Source: Amarobacillus sp046328225
GTDB taxonomy: Bacteria > Chloroflexota > Dehalococcoidia > Tepidiformales > Tepidiformaceae
Direction: 5' to 3'
Assembly: GCA_046328225.1 (NCBI GenBank)
Contig: JAXLWZ010000006.1
Coordinates: forward strand, 1-64,000
Length of the DNA stretch: 64,000 nucleotides
The number at the start of each line of letters is the position of its first letter. Position 1 is the first letter of the stretch. The position numbers and the translations under genes are program-made. Below, in pieces: positions 8,226-15,680 of this stretch. The notes beneath the pieces were generated by a model. The model searched no databases. It saw only the letters and a program-made list of their open reading frames with translations, and had not been told where the DNA came from.

Positions 8226-8900
8226 ATGAACTGGAAGTTCCCCGCCCTCGGCATCGCCGGCATCGTTGGCTTCTCGGCCATCGGCATCGCCTTTGCCGCC
8301 TCCGCCATCGAGCTCGGCCCCTCCAGCGCCGACGACCAGCACGCCTCGTCCAGCCAGGACTCCACCAGCCTCGACTCCCACGACATCGAATGCCCCGCGG
8401 GCTACTACGTCGCCAACGTCGAGGCCGTCGAAACCACGTGGGGCCTCTACCCCTCCATCGCCCAGGTCACCCTCACCTGCCGCAACATCAACGACAAGAC
8501 CGACACCGAGCGCGTCAGCTGGCCCGACGATATCCTCTACATCGAAGGCGCGAGCTGGTTCGACGCCGACTACGTCCGTGACCAGGGCTGCGCCGCTGAG
8601 GGCGGCTTCATGACCGGCCTCCACATCGATTCCGACCGCTACATCAAGGACCTCCAGGTCCGCTGCGGCGAAAAGGTCATCAGCACGCGCGGCGGCACCC
8701 GCACCGTGAAGATCGACAACCACGGCTATTCTGGCGACTGGCTGTTCGACCGTACCCAGTCCGACGATGACACCGCCTCGCTGGTCTGCGACAACGGCGA
8801 CCGCGTGATGACGGGCATCCGCCTGCGCTACAAGGAGGACGCCGACGAGATCGCGCTCACGCGGATGCAGCTCATCTGCGCCACCGTTCGCCTGAAGTAG
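8226..8900 (+). CDS. secreted protein of unknown function
   Basis: The family is not recognised. The 224-residue product starts at an ATG with GGGAGG seven bases upstream and begins with a signal peptide: two Lys/Trp-rich residues, a hydrophobic stretch to about residue 22, and an AFAASA cleavage region. The mature part contains five or six cysteines (CPAGYYVANVEAVE, LTCRNIND, QGCAAEGG, VRCGEK, LVCDNGDR, LICATV), enough for three disulfides, with repeated 'x-C-x-strand' spacing suggesting a beta-rich, disulfide-stabilised exported domain. It is a single gene flanked by hairpin terminators on both sides. Confidence 0.75.
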   Translation: MNWKFPALGIAGIVGFSAIGIAFAASAIELGPSSADDQHASSSQDSTSLDSHDIECPAGYYVANVEAVETTWGLYPSIAQVTLTCRNINDKTDTERVSWPDDILYIEGASWFDADYVRDQGCAAEGGFMTGLHIDSDRYIKDLQVRCGEKVISTRGGTRTVKIDNHGYSGDWLFDRTQSDDDTASLVCDNGDRVMTGIRLRYKEDADEIALTRMQLICATVRLK

Positions 8901-8926
8901 CCCGCCAACCGTCAGCTTCCCGAAAT

Positions 8927-8965
8927 GCGGGGCGGGCGCCGGTGATGCCGGTGAGCCCGCCCCGC
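8927..8965 (+). terminator. hairpin terminator after the secreted protein gene
   Basis: GCGGGGCGGGC (8927-8937) pairs with GCCCGCCCCGC (8955-8965), 11 bp of pure GC, with a 17-base loop that can itself fold. It lies 26 bases after the stop codon. Confidence 0.6.
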
Positions 8966-9000
8966 TCCGCATCCTGAAGACATCGCCAGGGAGGTGTCCG

Positions 9001-10011
9001 ATGGTCTCGTTCGGTTGGAAAGCGGGAGCGGAGCAGTACGGCCCGCGCGAACTCCTCGACATGGCCGTCGCCGCCGAGGAATCCGGCTTCGACCTCGTCA
9101 GCATCAGCGACCACTTCCACCCCTGGGACGAATCCGGCCAGTCGCCATTCGCCTGGACCTGGCTAGGCGCCGCCGCTGCACGCACGTCCCGCGTCCGCCT
9201 CGGGACGGGCCTCACGGCGCCCATCCTTCGCTACCATCCCACGATCATCGCCCAGGCCGTCGCCACCCTGGCCGAACTCGCTCCCGGGCGCGCCTTCATT
9301 GCCGTCGGCACCGGCGAGGCACTGAACGAATACTCCGCGACGGGACTCTGGCCCGGGCACCGGGGCCGCCAGCGCCGCGTCGAGGAGGCCGTTTCGCTCA
9401 TGCGCGAGCTCTTCGCGGGCGAGCCCGTCACCCACCGCGGCCGCTACTACCAGACGCACGATGCCCGCCTCTACACCCGCCCGGCGAAAGCGCCCCCCAT
9501 CTACGTAGGGTCATCCGTTCCCGCGAGCGCCCGCTTCGCCGGCCGCACCGGCGATGGGCTCCTCACCGTCGGCGGCAAGGAGCCCGCGTTCTACCGCGAA
9601 CTCCTGCGCGAATTCGAGGCCGGCGCCCGCGAGGCCGGCAAGGATTCGGAGAAGCTGCCGCGCGCCATCGAACTCGCCGTGTCCTACGGCAACCCGCGCG
9701 ACCGCGCCCTCGCCGCGAAGAAGCAGTACTGGGCCGGCGGGATGGTGCCCGCGCTCTTTCGCCACCGCATCCACACGCCCAAGGAGTCGGCGGAGAACGG
9801 CGCCGTCGTTGGTGACGATGTTATCGCCCGGTCCATGTGCCTCTCCGATGACCCCATCGAGCACGTCGCCTTCGCCCGCCAGTTCCTCGACCTCGGCTTC
9901 ACGGACCTTGTCTTCCACAGCCCGGGGCCGGACCAGCGCGCCTTCATCGCCGGCTACGGCCGCGACGTGCTCCCCCGCCTGCGCGAGTCGGTTCGCTCGC
10001 GCGCGGCCTAG
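9001..10011 (+). CDS. LLM-class F420-dependent oxidoreductase, glucose-6-phosphate dehydrogenase-like (TIGR03557-type)
   Basis: The 336-residue protein is a bacterial luciferase-like TIM barrel. It opens with FGWKAGAEQYGPRELLDMAV and SISDHFHPWDESGQSPFAWT, the hallmarks of the F420-dependent G6PDH-like subfamily, and contains GTGLTAPILRYHPTIIAQAV and VGTGEALNEYSATGLWPGHR. Members transfer hydride from a sugar phosphate or alcohol to coenzyme F420. The exact substrate here is unknown; only the subfamily is clear. GGAGG lies upstream of the ATG. The stop overlaps the convergent fabZ end by 4 bases. F420 use is one of the points favouring Chloroflexota or Actinobacteria. Confidence 0.9.
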   Translation: MVSFGWKAGAEQYGPRELLDMAVAAEESGFDLVSISDHFHPWDESGQSPFAWTWLGAAAARTSRVRLGTGLTAPILRYHPTIIAQAVATLAELAPGRAFIAVGTGEALNEYSATGLWPGHRGRQRRVEEAVSLMRELFAGEPVTHRGRYYQTHDARLYTRPAKAPPIYVGSSVPASARFAGRTGDGLLTVGGKEPAFYRELLREFEAGAREAGKDSEKLPRAIELAVSYGNPRDRALAAKKQYWAGGMVPALFRHRIHTPKESAENGAVVGDDVIARSMCLSDDPIEHVAFARQFLDLGFTDLVFHSPGPDQRAFIAGYGRDVLPRLRESVRSRAA

Positions 10012-10451
10012 CCCTCGGCCGGCGTGTCCACCAGCGCGAACGAGATCGTGCCCTCGGCCGCGAGCTTCCCGTCGACGGTCGCCTTCACCGCGCCCTTGCC
10101 GATGGGCCCGCGCAGCGCCTCCAGTGTGAACTCCAGCAGGAGCTGATCGCCCGGCACCACCGGCTTCCGGAAGCGCATCTTCTCGATGCCACCGAAGAGC
10201 GGCGTCTTGCCCGCCATGTCCACGCCCTTCAGCAGCGAAACGCACGCCACCTGCGCCAGCGCCTCGACGATGAGCACCCCCGGCATCACCTTCCGCCCCG
10301 GGAAGTGCCCCTGGAAGAACCACTCGTTCGCCGTCACGTTCTTGATCCCCGTGGCCCGCTTCCCGACTTCGATCTCCGTGATCCGGTCCACCAGCAGGAA
10401 CGGGTAGCGGTGCGGGATGATGCGCTCGATTTCGTCGGCTTCGATGGTCAT
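10008..10451 (-). CDS. fabZ: 3-hydroxyacyl-ACP dehydratase FabZ
   Basis: FabZ dehydrates 3-hydroxyacyl-ACP in fatty acid synthesis. The product (147 residues from the ATG) has HRYPFLLVDR at residues 14-23 and GHFPGRKVMPGVLIVEALAQ, giving the catalytic His49 and Glu63 pair. The ATG at 10451 overlaps the stop of the PHP gene as ATGA and has GGAGG five bases upstream. An upstream GTG at 10463 would add four residues and is less likely. It is the last gene of the rny-ymdB-PHP-fabZ unit, with no other FAS II gene nearby. Confidence 0.94.
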   Translation of the reverse strand: MTIEADEIERIIPHRYPFLLVDRITEIEVGKRATGIKNVTANEWFFQGHFPGRKVMPGVLIVEALAQVACVSLLKGVDMAGKTPLFGGIEKMRFRKPVVPGDQLLLEFTLEALRGPIGKGAVKATVDGKLAAEGTISFALVDTPAEG

Positions 10452-11311
10452 GCGGTCCTCCACTCGCCGGTGTTCACGCCCTTGTGCTCCAGGTAGGCCA
10501 CGAACTCGTCCACCCGTTCGTCCGCGAACCCGAAATCGCCGATGTCGCGGTCGTCCGGGTTGCCGAGCCCGTGGTAGTCGCTCCCCCCCGAACGCATCAG
10601 CCCGAGCCGCTCTCCCAGCGCGCGATGCGCCTCGACCGTCTCGGCATCGTAGTGCTTGTAGTAGGTCTCGATCCCGTCCAGGCCCCAGGCCGCGAACTGC
10701 GCCAGGACCTCCGGATAGCGCTCGCCGATGAACACGGGATGCGCGCAGAACACGACGCCGCCCACTTCGTGCACCAGCTCGATCGTCTCGCGCGGCCCGA
10801 ACTTCACCCGGTCGACGTCCGCCGGTCCGCCGTTGCGCAGGAACCGGTCGAACGCTTCCTGCACGCTCGCCACATACCCGGCCTCCACCAGCGCGCGCGC
10901 GACGTGCGGGCGGCCGACCGTCGCTTCCCCGGCGATCTCGTACACGCGCTCGATGCGGATCGGCGCGCCCATGCGCCCGAGGATCGCCACGATCTGTTCA
11001 GTGCGCCGCAGACGCCCGCTTCGCAACCACTCCAACTTCGCCTGCAGCTCCGCATTCGATGGGTCGAAGCCGTACGCGAGCAGGTGAACGTCGGCGCCCT
11101 GGTAGTCGGTGCTGAGCTCCATCCCGGGGATGAGCCGCAGCCCGAGCCGTTTCGCCGCCGATGCCGCTTCCGCCAGCCCCGCCGTCGTGTCGTGGTCAGT
11201 CAGCGAGAGCACGCGAACGCCGCGCGCCGCGGCCGTCTCCATCACCCACGTGGGCGTGTGCACACCGTCGGACGCCGTGCTGTGAAGGTGGAAATCACCC
11301 CTCGAACCCAT
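10448..11311 (-). CDS. PHP-domain phosphoesterase (TrpH/YciV, RNase AM-like)
   Basis: The 287-residue product opens with DFHLHSTASDGVHTP, the PHP metal-binding motif I (HLHS at residues 8-11), followed by LSLTDHDTTAGL (motif II), PGMELSTDYQG and a C-terminal GSDYHGLGNP motif. This full set marks the YciV/TrpH group, whose characterised member is a 5'-3' exonuclease acting on short RNA or 3',5'-bisphosphates. Its position in one transcript with RNase Y and YmdB fits a role in RNA turnover. The gene follows ymdB by 15 bases and couples to fabZ. Confidence 0.88.
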   Translation of the reverse strand: MGSRGDFHLHSTASDGVHTPTWVMETAAARGVRVLSLTDHDTTAGLAEAASAAKRLGLRLIPGMELSTDYQGADVHLLAYGFDPSNAELQAKLEWLRSGRLRRTEQIVAILGRMGAPIRIERVYEIAGEATVGRPHVARALVEAGYVASVQEAFDRFLRNGGPADVDRVKFGPRETIELVHEVGGVVFCAHPVFIGERYPEVLAQFAAWGLDGIETYYKHYDAETVEAHRALGERLGLMRSGGSDYHGLGNPDDRDIGDFGFADERVDEFVAYLEHKGVNTGEWRTA

Positions 11312-11326
11312 GGTCTCCCTCGTGAT

Positions 11327-12097
11327 TTAGTGGCCGAGCACCACGTCGTGCCGGGTGATGCTCACGGCCCGCTTCGTCGCGTTGTCGGCTTCGATGAGAA
11401 GTCCGTTGAGCTGCGCCACGCCCTTCGCCGGCGGCAGCCGCGTCGGCATCTGCGTCAGGAAGCGCGAAAGCACCGCCTCGATCTCGTCCCCGATGACCGA
11501 ATCCCGCGCCCCGCACATGCCCGCGTCCGTGCAGTACGCCGTCCCCCGCGGCAGCACACGCGTGTCGGCCGTGGGCACGTGGGTGTGGGTGCCGACCACC
11601 GCGGTCACGCGGCCGTCCAGGTACCAGCCCATCGCCTGCTTCTCGCTCGTCGCCTCGGCGTGCACATCCACGAGCACGAACTGCTCCGCCGGGATGCCCT
11701 TGAGCGCTTCATCGACGCCCCGGAAGGGGTCCTCGTAGTCGCTCGCCATGAACGCCCGGCCGATGACATTCACGAGCGTGAGATCGCCAACGGTCGCGAC
11801 TCCGTGGCCGGGCGCGCCCGCCGGGTAGTTCAGCGGCCGCACGATGCCCGGCGTCTCATCGAGGTAGGCATAGACCTCGCGGTGGTTGAAGGTGTGGTTG
11901 CCGCCGCTGATGAGGTCCACGCCGCAGGCGAAGAGGTCGTCGGCCGTCGCCGGCGTGATGCCGCGGCCGCCGGCGATGTTCTCCCCGTTCGCGACGACAT
12001 AGTCCAGCGCCAGCTCTCGCCGGAGCTTCGGCACCGTCGCCACCACCGCATCCCGCCCGCAACTCCCGACGATGTCGCCGAGAAAGAGCATGCGCAT
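11327..12097 (-). CDS. ymdB: YmdB-like metallophosphoesterase (TIGR00282 family)
   Basis: This 256-residue dinuclear metallophosphoesterase starts MRMLFLGDIVGSCGR (Asp8 in the metal site), then NGENIAGGRGI, SGGNHTFNHRE, and GTHTHVPTADTRVLPRGTAY, all diagnostic for the TIGR00282/YmdB family. In Bacillus, YmdB is a 2',3'-cyclic nucleotide phosphodiesterase, is encoded next to rny, and influences biofilm formation. The same rny-ymdB neighbourhood occurs here: the start overlaps the rny stop by one base. Confidence 0.93.
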   Translation of the reverse strand: MRMLFLGDIVGSCGRDAVVATVPKLRRELALDYVVANGENIAGGRGITPATADDLFACGVDLISGGNHTFNHREVYAYLDETPGIVRPLNYPAGAPGHGVATVGDLTLVNVIGRAFMASDYEDPFRGVDEALKGIPAEQFVLVDVHAEATSEKQAMGWYLDGRVTAVVGTHTHVPTADTRVLPRGTAYCTDAGMCGARDSVIGDEIEAVLSRFLTQMPTRLPPAKGVAQLNGLLIEADNATKRAVSITRHDVVLGH

Positions 12098-13662
12098 CAG
12101 CGCGCGATCTCCGTCGCACGCGTCTCCCGCACCACCGTCACCTTGATCTGGCCGGGGTACTCCATGCTCTCTTCGATCTTCTGGCTGACGTCCCGCGCGA
12201 TGCGCATTGCGTCGAGGTCGTCCACTTGCTCGGGCTTGACGATGATGCGCAGCTCGCGGCCCGCCTGGATCGCGAACGCCGACTCGACGCCTTTGAAGCC
12301 CTTCGCGATGCCCTCCAGCGTCTCCAGCCGCTTGATGTAGTTCTCCAGCGACTCGCGCCGCGCCCCCGGACGGCCACCACTGATGGCGTCGGCCATCATC
12401 ACGATCACCGCCTCGACCGTCGTCGGCTCCACTTCCTCGTGGTGCGCCTCGATGCAGTGGGCGATGCCGTCCTTCACGCGGAATCGCCGCGCGATGTCCG
12501 CGCCGATGATCGCGTGCGTGCCCTCGACTTCGTGGTCGACGGCCTTCCCGAGGTCGTGCAGGAAGCCGCCGGCGCGCGCCACATCGACGTCCGCGCCGAT
12601 CTCCCGCGCGATCATCGCCGCGATGTGCGCCGTCTCGACCGAATGCCGCATCACGTTCTGGCCGTAGCTCGTGCGATACCGCAGCCGCCCGAAGACCTTC
12701 AGCACTTCCGGATGCAGGTTCAGCACGCCCGCTTCGACGGCTGCCGCCTCGGCCGCATCCGCCATCGTCGTCTCGACTTCGCGGCGCGCCTTGTTCACGG
12801 CCTCCTCGATGCGGGTGGGGTGGATGCGCCCATCCTGCACGAGCGACGACAGCGCCTTGCGCGCGACCTCGCGCCGCACGGGGTCGAAGGCGCTCACGGT
12901 CACCGCATCGGGCGTGTCATCGATGATGAGGTCCACGCCCGTCGCCGCCTCGATCGCGCGGATGTTCCGCCCTTCGCGGCCGATGATGCGGCCCTTCATT
13001 TCGTCGCTCGGGATTTGCACCACCGAGACCGTCGTCTCGGCCGTGACTTCCGAGGTGTACCGCTGGATCGCCGTCGCGATGATCTTTCGCGCGCGGGCGC
13101 CGGCCGTCGCCTCGGCTTCCTTCTCCATTTCGCGCACGCGGCGGCTCGCCTCGTCGCGAATCTCCGTCTCGACCTGTGCGAGCAGGTAGTCGCGCGCCTC
13201 GGCCGTCGTCATCGCCGCGATCCGCTCGATCTCGGATGCCTGCTTCTGGCGCAGTGCCTCCGCCTCGCCGAGCAGCCGCTGGCGCAGTGCCTCCGCCTCC
13301 GCGCGCGATTCCTCGATGCGCGTCTCCCGGTCCCGCAGGCCCTGGTCGCGCCGCTCCAGCGTCTCGAGCTTGCGGTCGAGGTTCTCTTCCTTCTGCGTGA
13401 GCCGCTGCTCCACGCGCGAAACCTCGGCACGGCGCTCGCGAAGCTCGCTCTCAAGCGTCTGCCGTTCCTTCAGGGTCTCTTCCTTGGCGCCGAGCAGAAG
13501 TTCCTTCTGCTTCGATTCGGCCTCAGCGAGTATGCGGCTGGCGTGCTCCTCTGCCTGTTGCAGTGATGTCCCATCGGCGCGCTTGCGAGCGAAAAACGCC
13601 ACGCCCCCGCCGACCAGCAGTCCCGCGATGAGGCCGACGATAATCCCGATTATCGCCGACAT
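12097..13662 (-). CDS. rny: ribonuclease Y
   Basis: RNase Y is the membrane-anchored endoribonuclease that initiates mRNA decay in many bacteria lacking RNase E. The 521-residue protein has one N-terminal transmembrane helix (residues 3-25), a long coiled coil (about 30-200), a KH RNA-binding domain (GREGRNIRAIEAATGVDLII near 228-247) and an HD domain with MRHSVETAHIAAM and FLHDLGKA (His369-Asp370). Length and order are standard. GGAG lies eight bases before the ATG. A strong promoter and a hairpin lie in its leader (13742-13770, 13711-13728). Confidence 0.97.
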   Translation of the reverse strand: MSAIIGIIVGLIAGLLVGGGVAFFARKRADGTSLQQAEEHASRILAEAESKQKELLLGAKEETLKERQTLESELRERRAEVSRVEQRLTQKEENLDRKLETLERRDQGLRDRETRIEESRAEAEALRQRLLGEAEALRQKQASEIERIAAMTTAEARDYLLAQVETEIRDEASRRVREMEKEAEATAGARARKIIATAIQRYTSEVTAETTVSVVQIPSDEMKGRIIGREGRNIRAIEAATGVDLIIDDTPDAVTVSAFDPVRREVARKALSSLVQDGRIHPTRIEEAVNKARREVETTMADAAEAAAVEAGVLNLHPEVLKVFGRLRYRTSYGQNVMRHSVETAHIAAMIAREIGADVDVARAGGFLHDLGKAVDHEVEGTHAIIGADIARRFRVKDGIAHCIEAHHEEVEPTTVEAVIVMMADAISGGRPGARRESLENYIKRLETLEGIAKGFKGVESAFAIQAGRELRIIVKPEQVDDLDAMRIARDVSQKIEESMEYPGQIKVTVVRETRATEIAR

Positions 13663-13710
13663 CCGTAATCTCCAGGTGGGTTGATAGCCCGTTCATGGCT
13701 AACGAAAACA

Positions 13711-13728
13711 ACCGGCCCACGGGCCGGT
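13711..13728 (-). terminator. hairpin with T-rich tail in the rny leader / after recX
   Basis: On the minus strand ACCGGCC pairs with GGCCGGT across a CGTG loop and is followed by TTGTTTTCG, the best intrinsic-terminator shape in the window. It lies 115 bases beyond the recX stop, but also only about 7 bases after the start predicted for the rny promoter. It may therefore terminate recX transcripts, cap the rny leader, or attenuate rny. Confidence 0.55.
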
Positions 13729-13741
13729 GTGACGTGTTCCG

Positions 13742-13770
13742 ATGCTACGCTGGGGTAAGGAGCACGTCAA
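13742..13770 (-). promoter_or_regulatory. putative strong promoter for rny-ymdB-PHP-fabZ
   Basis: On the minus strand TTGACG (13770-13765) and TAGCAT (13747-13742) are spaced by exactly 17 bases, close to sigma70 consensus. Transcription would begin near 13735, about 73 bases upstream of the rny ATG and just before the leader hairpin. Confidence 0.65.
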
Positions 13771-13843
13771 AGAAACGCCCCGGCGGATATTCCCGGCCGC
13801 GGTTGGACCCGGTGCCCCGGCGACCTGGCAGCCCGGCCCGCCC

Positions 13844-14518
13844 TTAGGCGTCCGCCGCTTCCGTCGCTCCTGCCCGCTCCTGCTCCAACTCGGCCCACAC
13901 CGTGCGCGTGGCCTCCGTCGCGACCCCGTAATCGAACCCGCGACGGCGCAAGAAGCCGCCCACCTTCGCCAGGAACCCTTCCCAGTCGGCCTGCCCGATG
14001 CTCCCGCGCGCCTTCGCACGTGCCAGCGCCAGGGCCGTGTCCGCGTCGTCGATATCCCCCGTGACCGCGTCCACCGAATCCGGCTGGATGCCCCGCCCGA
14101 GGAGCTCGTAGCGCAACATGCGCCGCCCGCGGGGCGCGAACCGCTTGCGGTCCTCCACCCAGGCACGGGCGAACTGGTCGTCATCGAGGAGGCCGGCGTC
14201 GCGCAGCCGCACGACTTCGTCCTCGATCACCTCGGGCTCGATGCCGCGCATGGCCAGCCGCGTGCGCATCTCGTTTTCGCTGCGCGCGCGGTGCGAAAGC
14301 AGCCGGAGCGCCGCCTCGTGGGCGTTCACGCGCTGTTCCCAGCGATCCAGCGACGCGAGTAGTTCCTCCGTCGCGGCCACGCCTTCGCGCGCGCCGGCAC
14401 GCTCGCAGGCCTCGTCGCAGAACACAAACTCGCGCCCGTCGTCGAGCACGATGAGCCGCATGCGTGACCGCCCCGCGGACCGCACGCTCTTGATTACCGG
14501 ACTGGGAGGTTCGTCCAT
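13844..14518 (-). CDS. recX: regulatory protein RecX
   Basis: RecX binds RecA filaments and modulates recombinase activity. The 224-residue protein has an N-terminal extension of about 65 residues including FVFCDEACERAG, then the three-helix RecX repeats: AALRLLSHRARSENEMRTRL, VIEDEVVRLRDAGLLDDDQF and WVEDRKRFAPRGRRMLRYEL. It begins 12 bases downstream of recA with AGGAG upstream of its ATG, so both share the recA promoter and presumably the SOS control. It is longer than many RecX proteins because of the N-terminal region. Confidence 0.93.
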   Translation of the reverse strand: MDEPPSPVIKSVRSAGRSRMRLIVLDDGREFVFCDEACERAGAREGVAATEELLASLDRWEQRVNAHEAALRLLSHRARSENEMRTRLAMRGIEPEVIEDEVVRLRDAGLLDDDQFARAWVEDRKRFAPRGRRMLRYELLGRGIQPDSVDAVTGDIDDADTALALARAKARGSIGQADWEGFLAKVGGFLRRRGFDYGVATEATRTVWAELEQERAGATEAADA

Positions 14519-14530
14519 ACGCTCCTGGCG

Positions 14531-15589
14531 TTAGCGCTTGGCCGCCACCGGTTCGGGTGGGGCCGAGGCGTCGCTCTCCTTCGGCTTCCCGCCGGGGATG
14601 TTCGCCTCGCGCCGCACGTCAGATTCTATCCCCTGGCAGAGTTCGGGGTTGTCCGCGAGGAACTGCTTCGCGTTCTCACGGCCCTGGCCGATACGGAGGT
14701 CCCCATAACTGTAAAACGCCCCCGCCTTGTTGACGATCCCATACTCGACGCCGAGATCGATGATGTCGCCCGTGCGGCTGATCCCGCGCGGCGGCTCGAA
14801 CATGATCTCGAACTCCGCCTGCTTGAACGGCGGCGCCACCTTGTTCTTGACGATCTTCGCCTTCACCCGGTTGCCGATGACGTCCGTGCCCTTCTTCACC
14901 GAGTCCACCCGCCGCAGCTCGATGCGCACCGACGAATAGAACTTCAGCGCTCGCCCGCCCGGCGTGACCTCCGGGTTGCCGAAGACCACGCCCACCTTCT
15001 CGCGCAGCTGGTTGATGAAGATGACCGCCGTGCTCGTCTGCGAGATGATCGGCGTGAGCTTGCGCATCGCCTGCGACATAAGCCGTGCCTGCAGCCCCAT
15101 GTGCGAGTCGCCCATCTCGCCTTCGATTTCCGCGCGCGGGACCAGCGCCGCCACGGAGTCGACCACGATGGCGTCGATCGCGTTCGATCGCACCAGCGTT
15201 TCGCAGATCTCCAGCGCCTGCTCGCCCGTGTCCGGCTGCGAAATCAGCAGGTCCTCGATGCGCACGCCGAGATCCCGCGCGTAGATCGGGTCCAGCGCGT
15301 GTTCGACATCGATGTATGCCGCCGTGCCGCCCGCCTTCTGCGCCTCCGCCAGCACGTGCTGGGCGACCGTGGACTTGCCCGCTGACTCCGGCCCGTAGAT
15401 CTCGGTGATCCGCCCGCGGGGGATGCCGCCGATGCCGAGCGCGATGTCCATCCCGAGCGACCCCGTCGAGATCGCGCTCACGATCATCTGCTGCCGGTCG
15501 CCGAGGCGCATCACCGCGCCGCGGCCAAACTGCTTTTCCAGTTGCCCGAGGGCCGTCTCGAGGGCCCTCGCCCGATCGGCATCAGACAT
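14531..15589 (-). CDS. recA: recombinase RecA
   Basis: RecA forms nucleoprotein filaments for homologous recombination and LexA cleavage. From the ATG at 15589 it has 352 residues, with Walker A GPESAGKST at 66-74, AYIDVEHALDP, VDSVAALVPRAEIEG (Walker B), the QAMRKL-x-INQLREK loop region and GGRALKFYSSVR. This start gives the usual RecA N terminus (ALETALGQLEKQFGRG). An in-frame GTG at 15634 would add 15 unusual residues; it has a GAGAGG upstream and lies about 12 bases after the predicted transcription start, so it cannot be excluded. A candidate LexA box lies upstream. Confidence 0.97.
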   Translation of the reverse strand: MSDADRARALETALGQLEKQFGRGAVMRLGDRQQMIVSAISTGSLGMDIALGIGGIPRGRITEIYGPESAGKSTVAQHVLAEAQKAGGTAAYIDVEHALDPIYARDLGVRIEDLLISQPDTGEQALEICETLVRSNAIDAIVVDSVAALVPRAEIEGEMGDSHMGLQARLMSQAMRKLTPIISQTSTAVIFINQLREKVGVVFGNPEVTPGGRALKFYSSVRIELRRVDSVKKGTDVIGNRVKAKIVKNKVAPPFKQAEFEIMFEPPRGISRTGDIIDLGVEYGIVNKAGAFYSYGDLRIGQGRENAKQFLADNPELCQGIESDVRREANIPGGKPKESDASAPPEPVAAKR

Positions 15590-15652
15590 CGCACGCACCA
15601 GGAGGCCGGTGTGCGGGAAGCGCGCGTAGCGCACCCCATCGCCTCTCGGCGC

Positions 15653-15680
15653 ATGCTACGGCATCGCAAACAAATGTTCT
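15653..15680 (-). promoter_or_regulatory. candidate SOS (LexA) box and -10 element of recA
   Basis: On the minus strand 15679-15668 reads GAACATTTGTTT, fitting the Gram-positive LexA box core GAAC-N4-GTTY. It overlaps the -35 side of a promoter whose -10 would be TAGCAT (15658-15653), 17 bases after TAGAAC. This is where a repressor would block recA. It directly abuts the stop of the CoA-transferase pseudogene. Confidence 0.6.
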
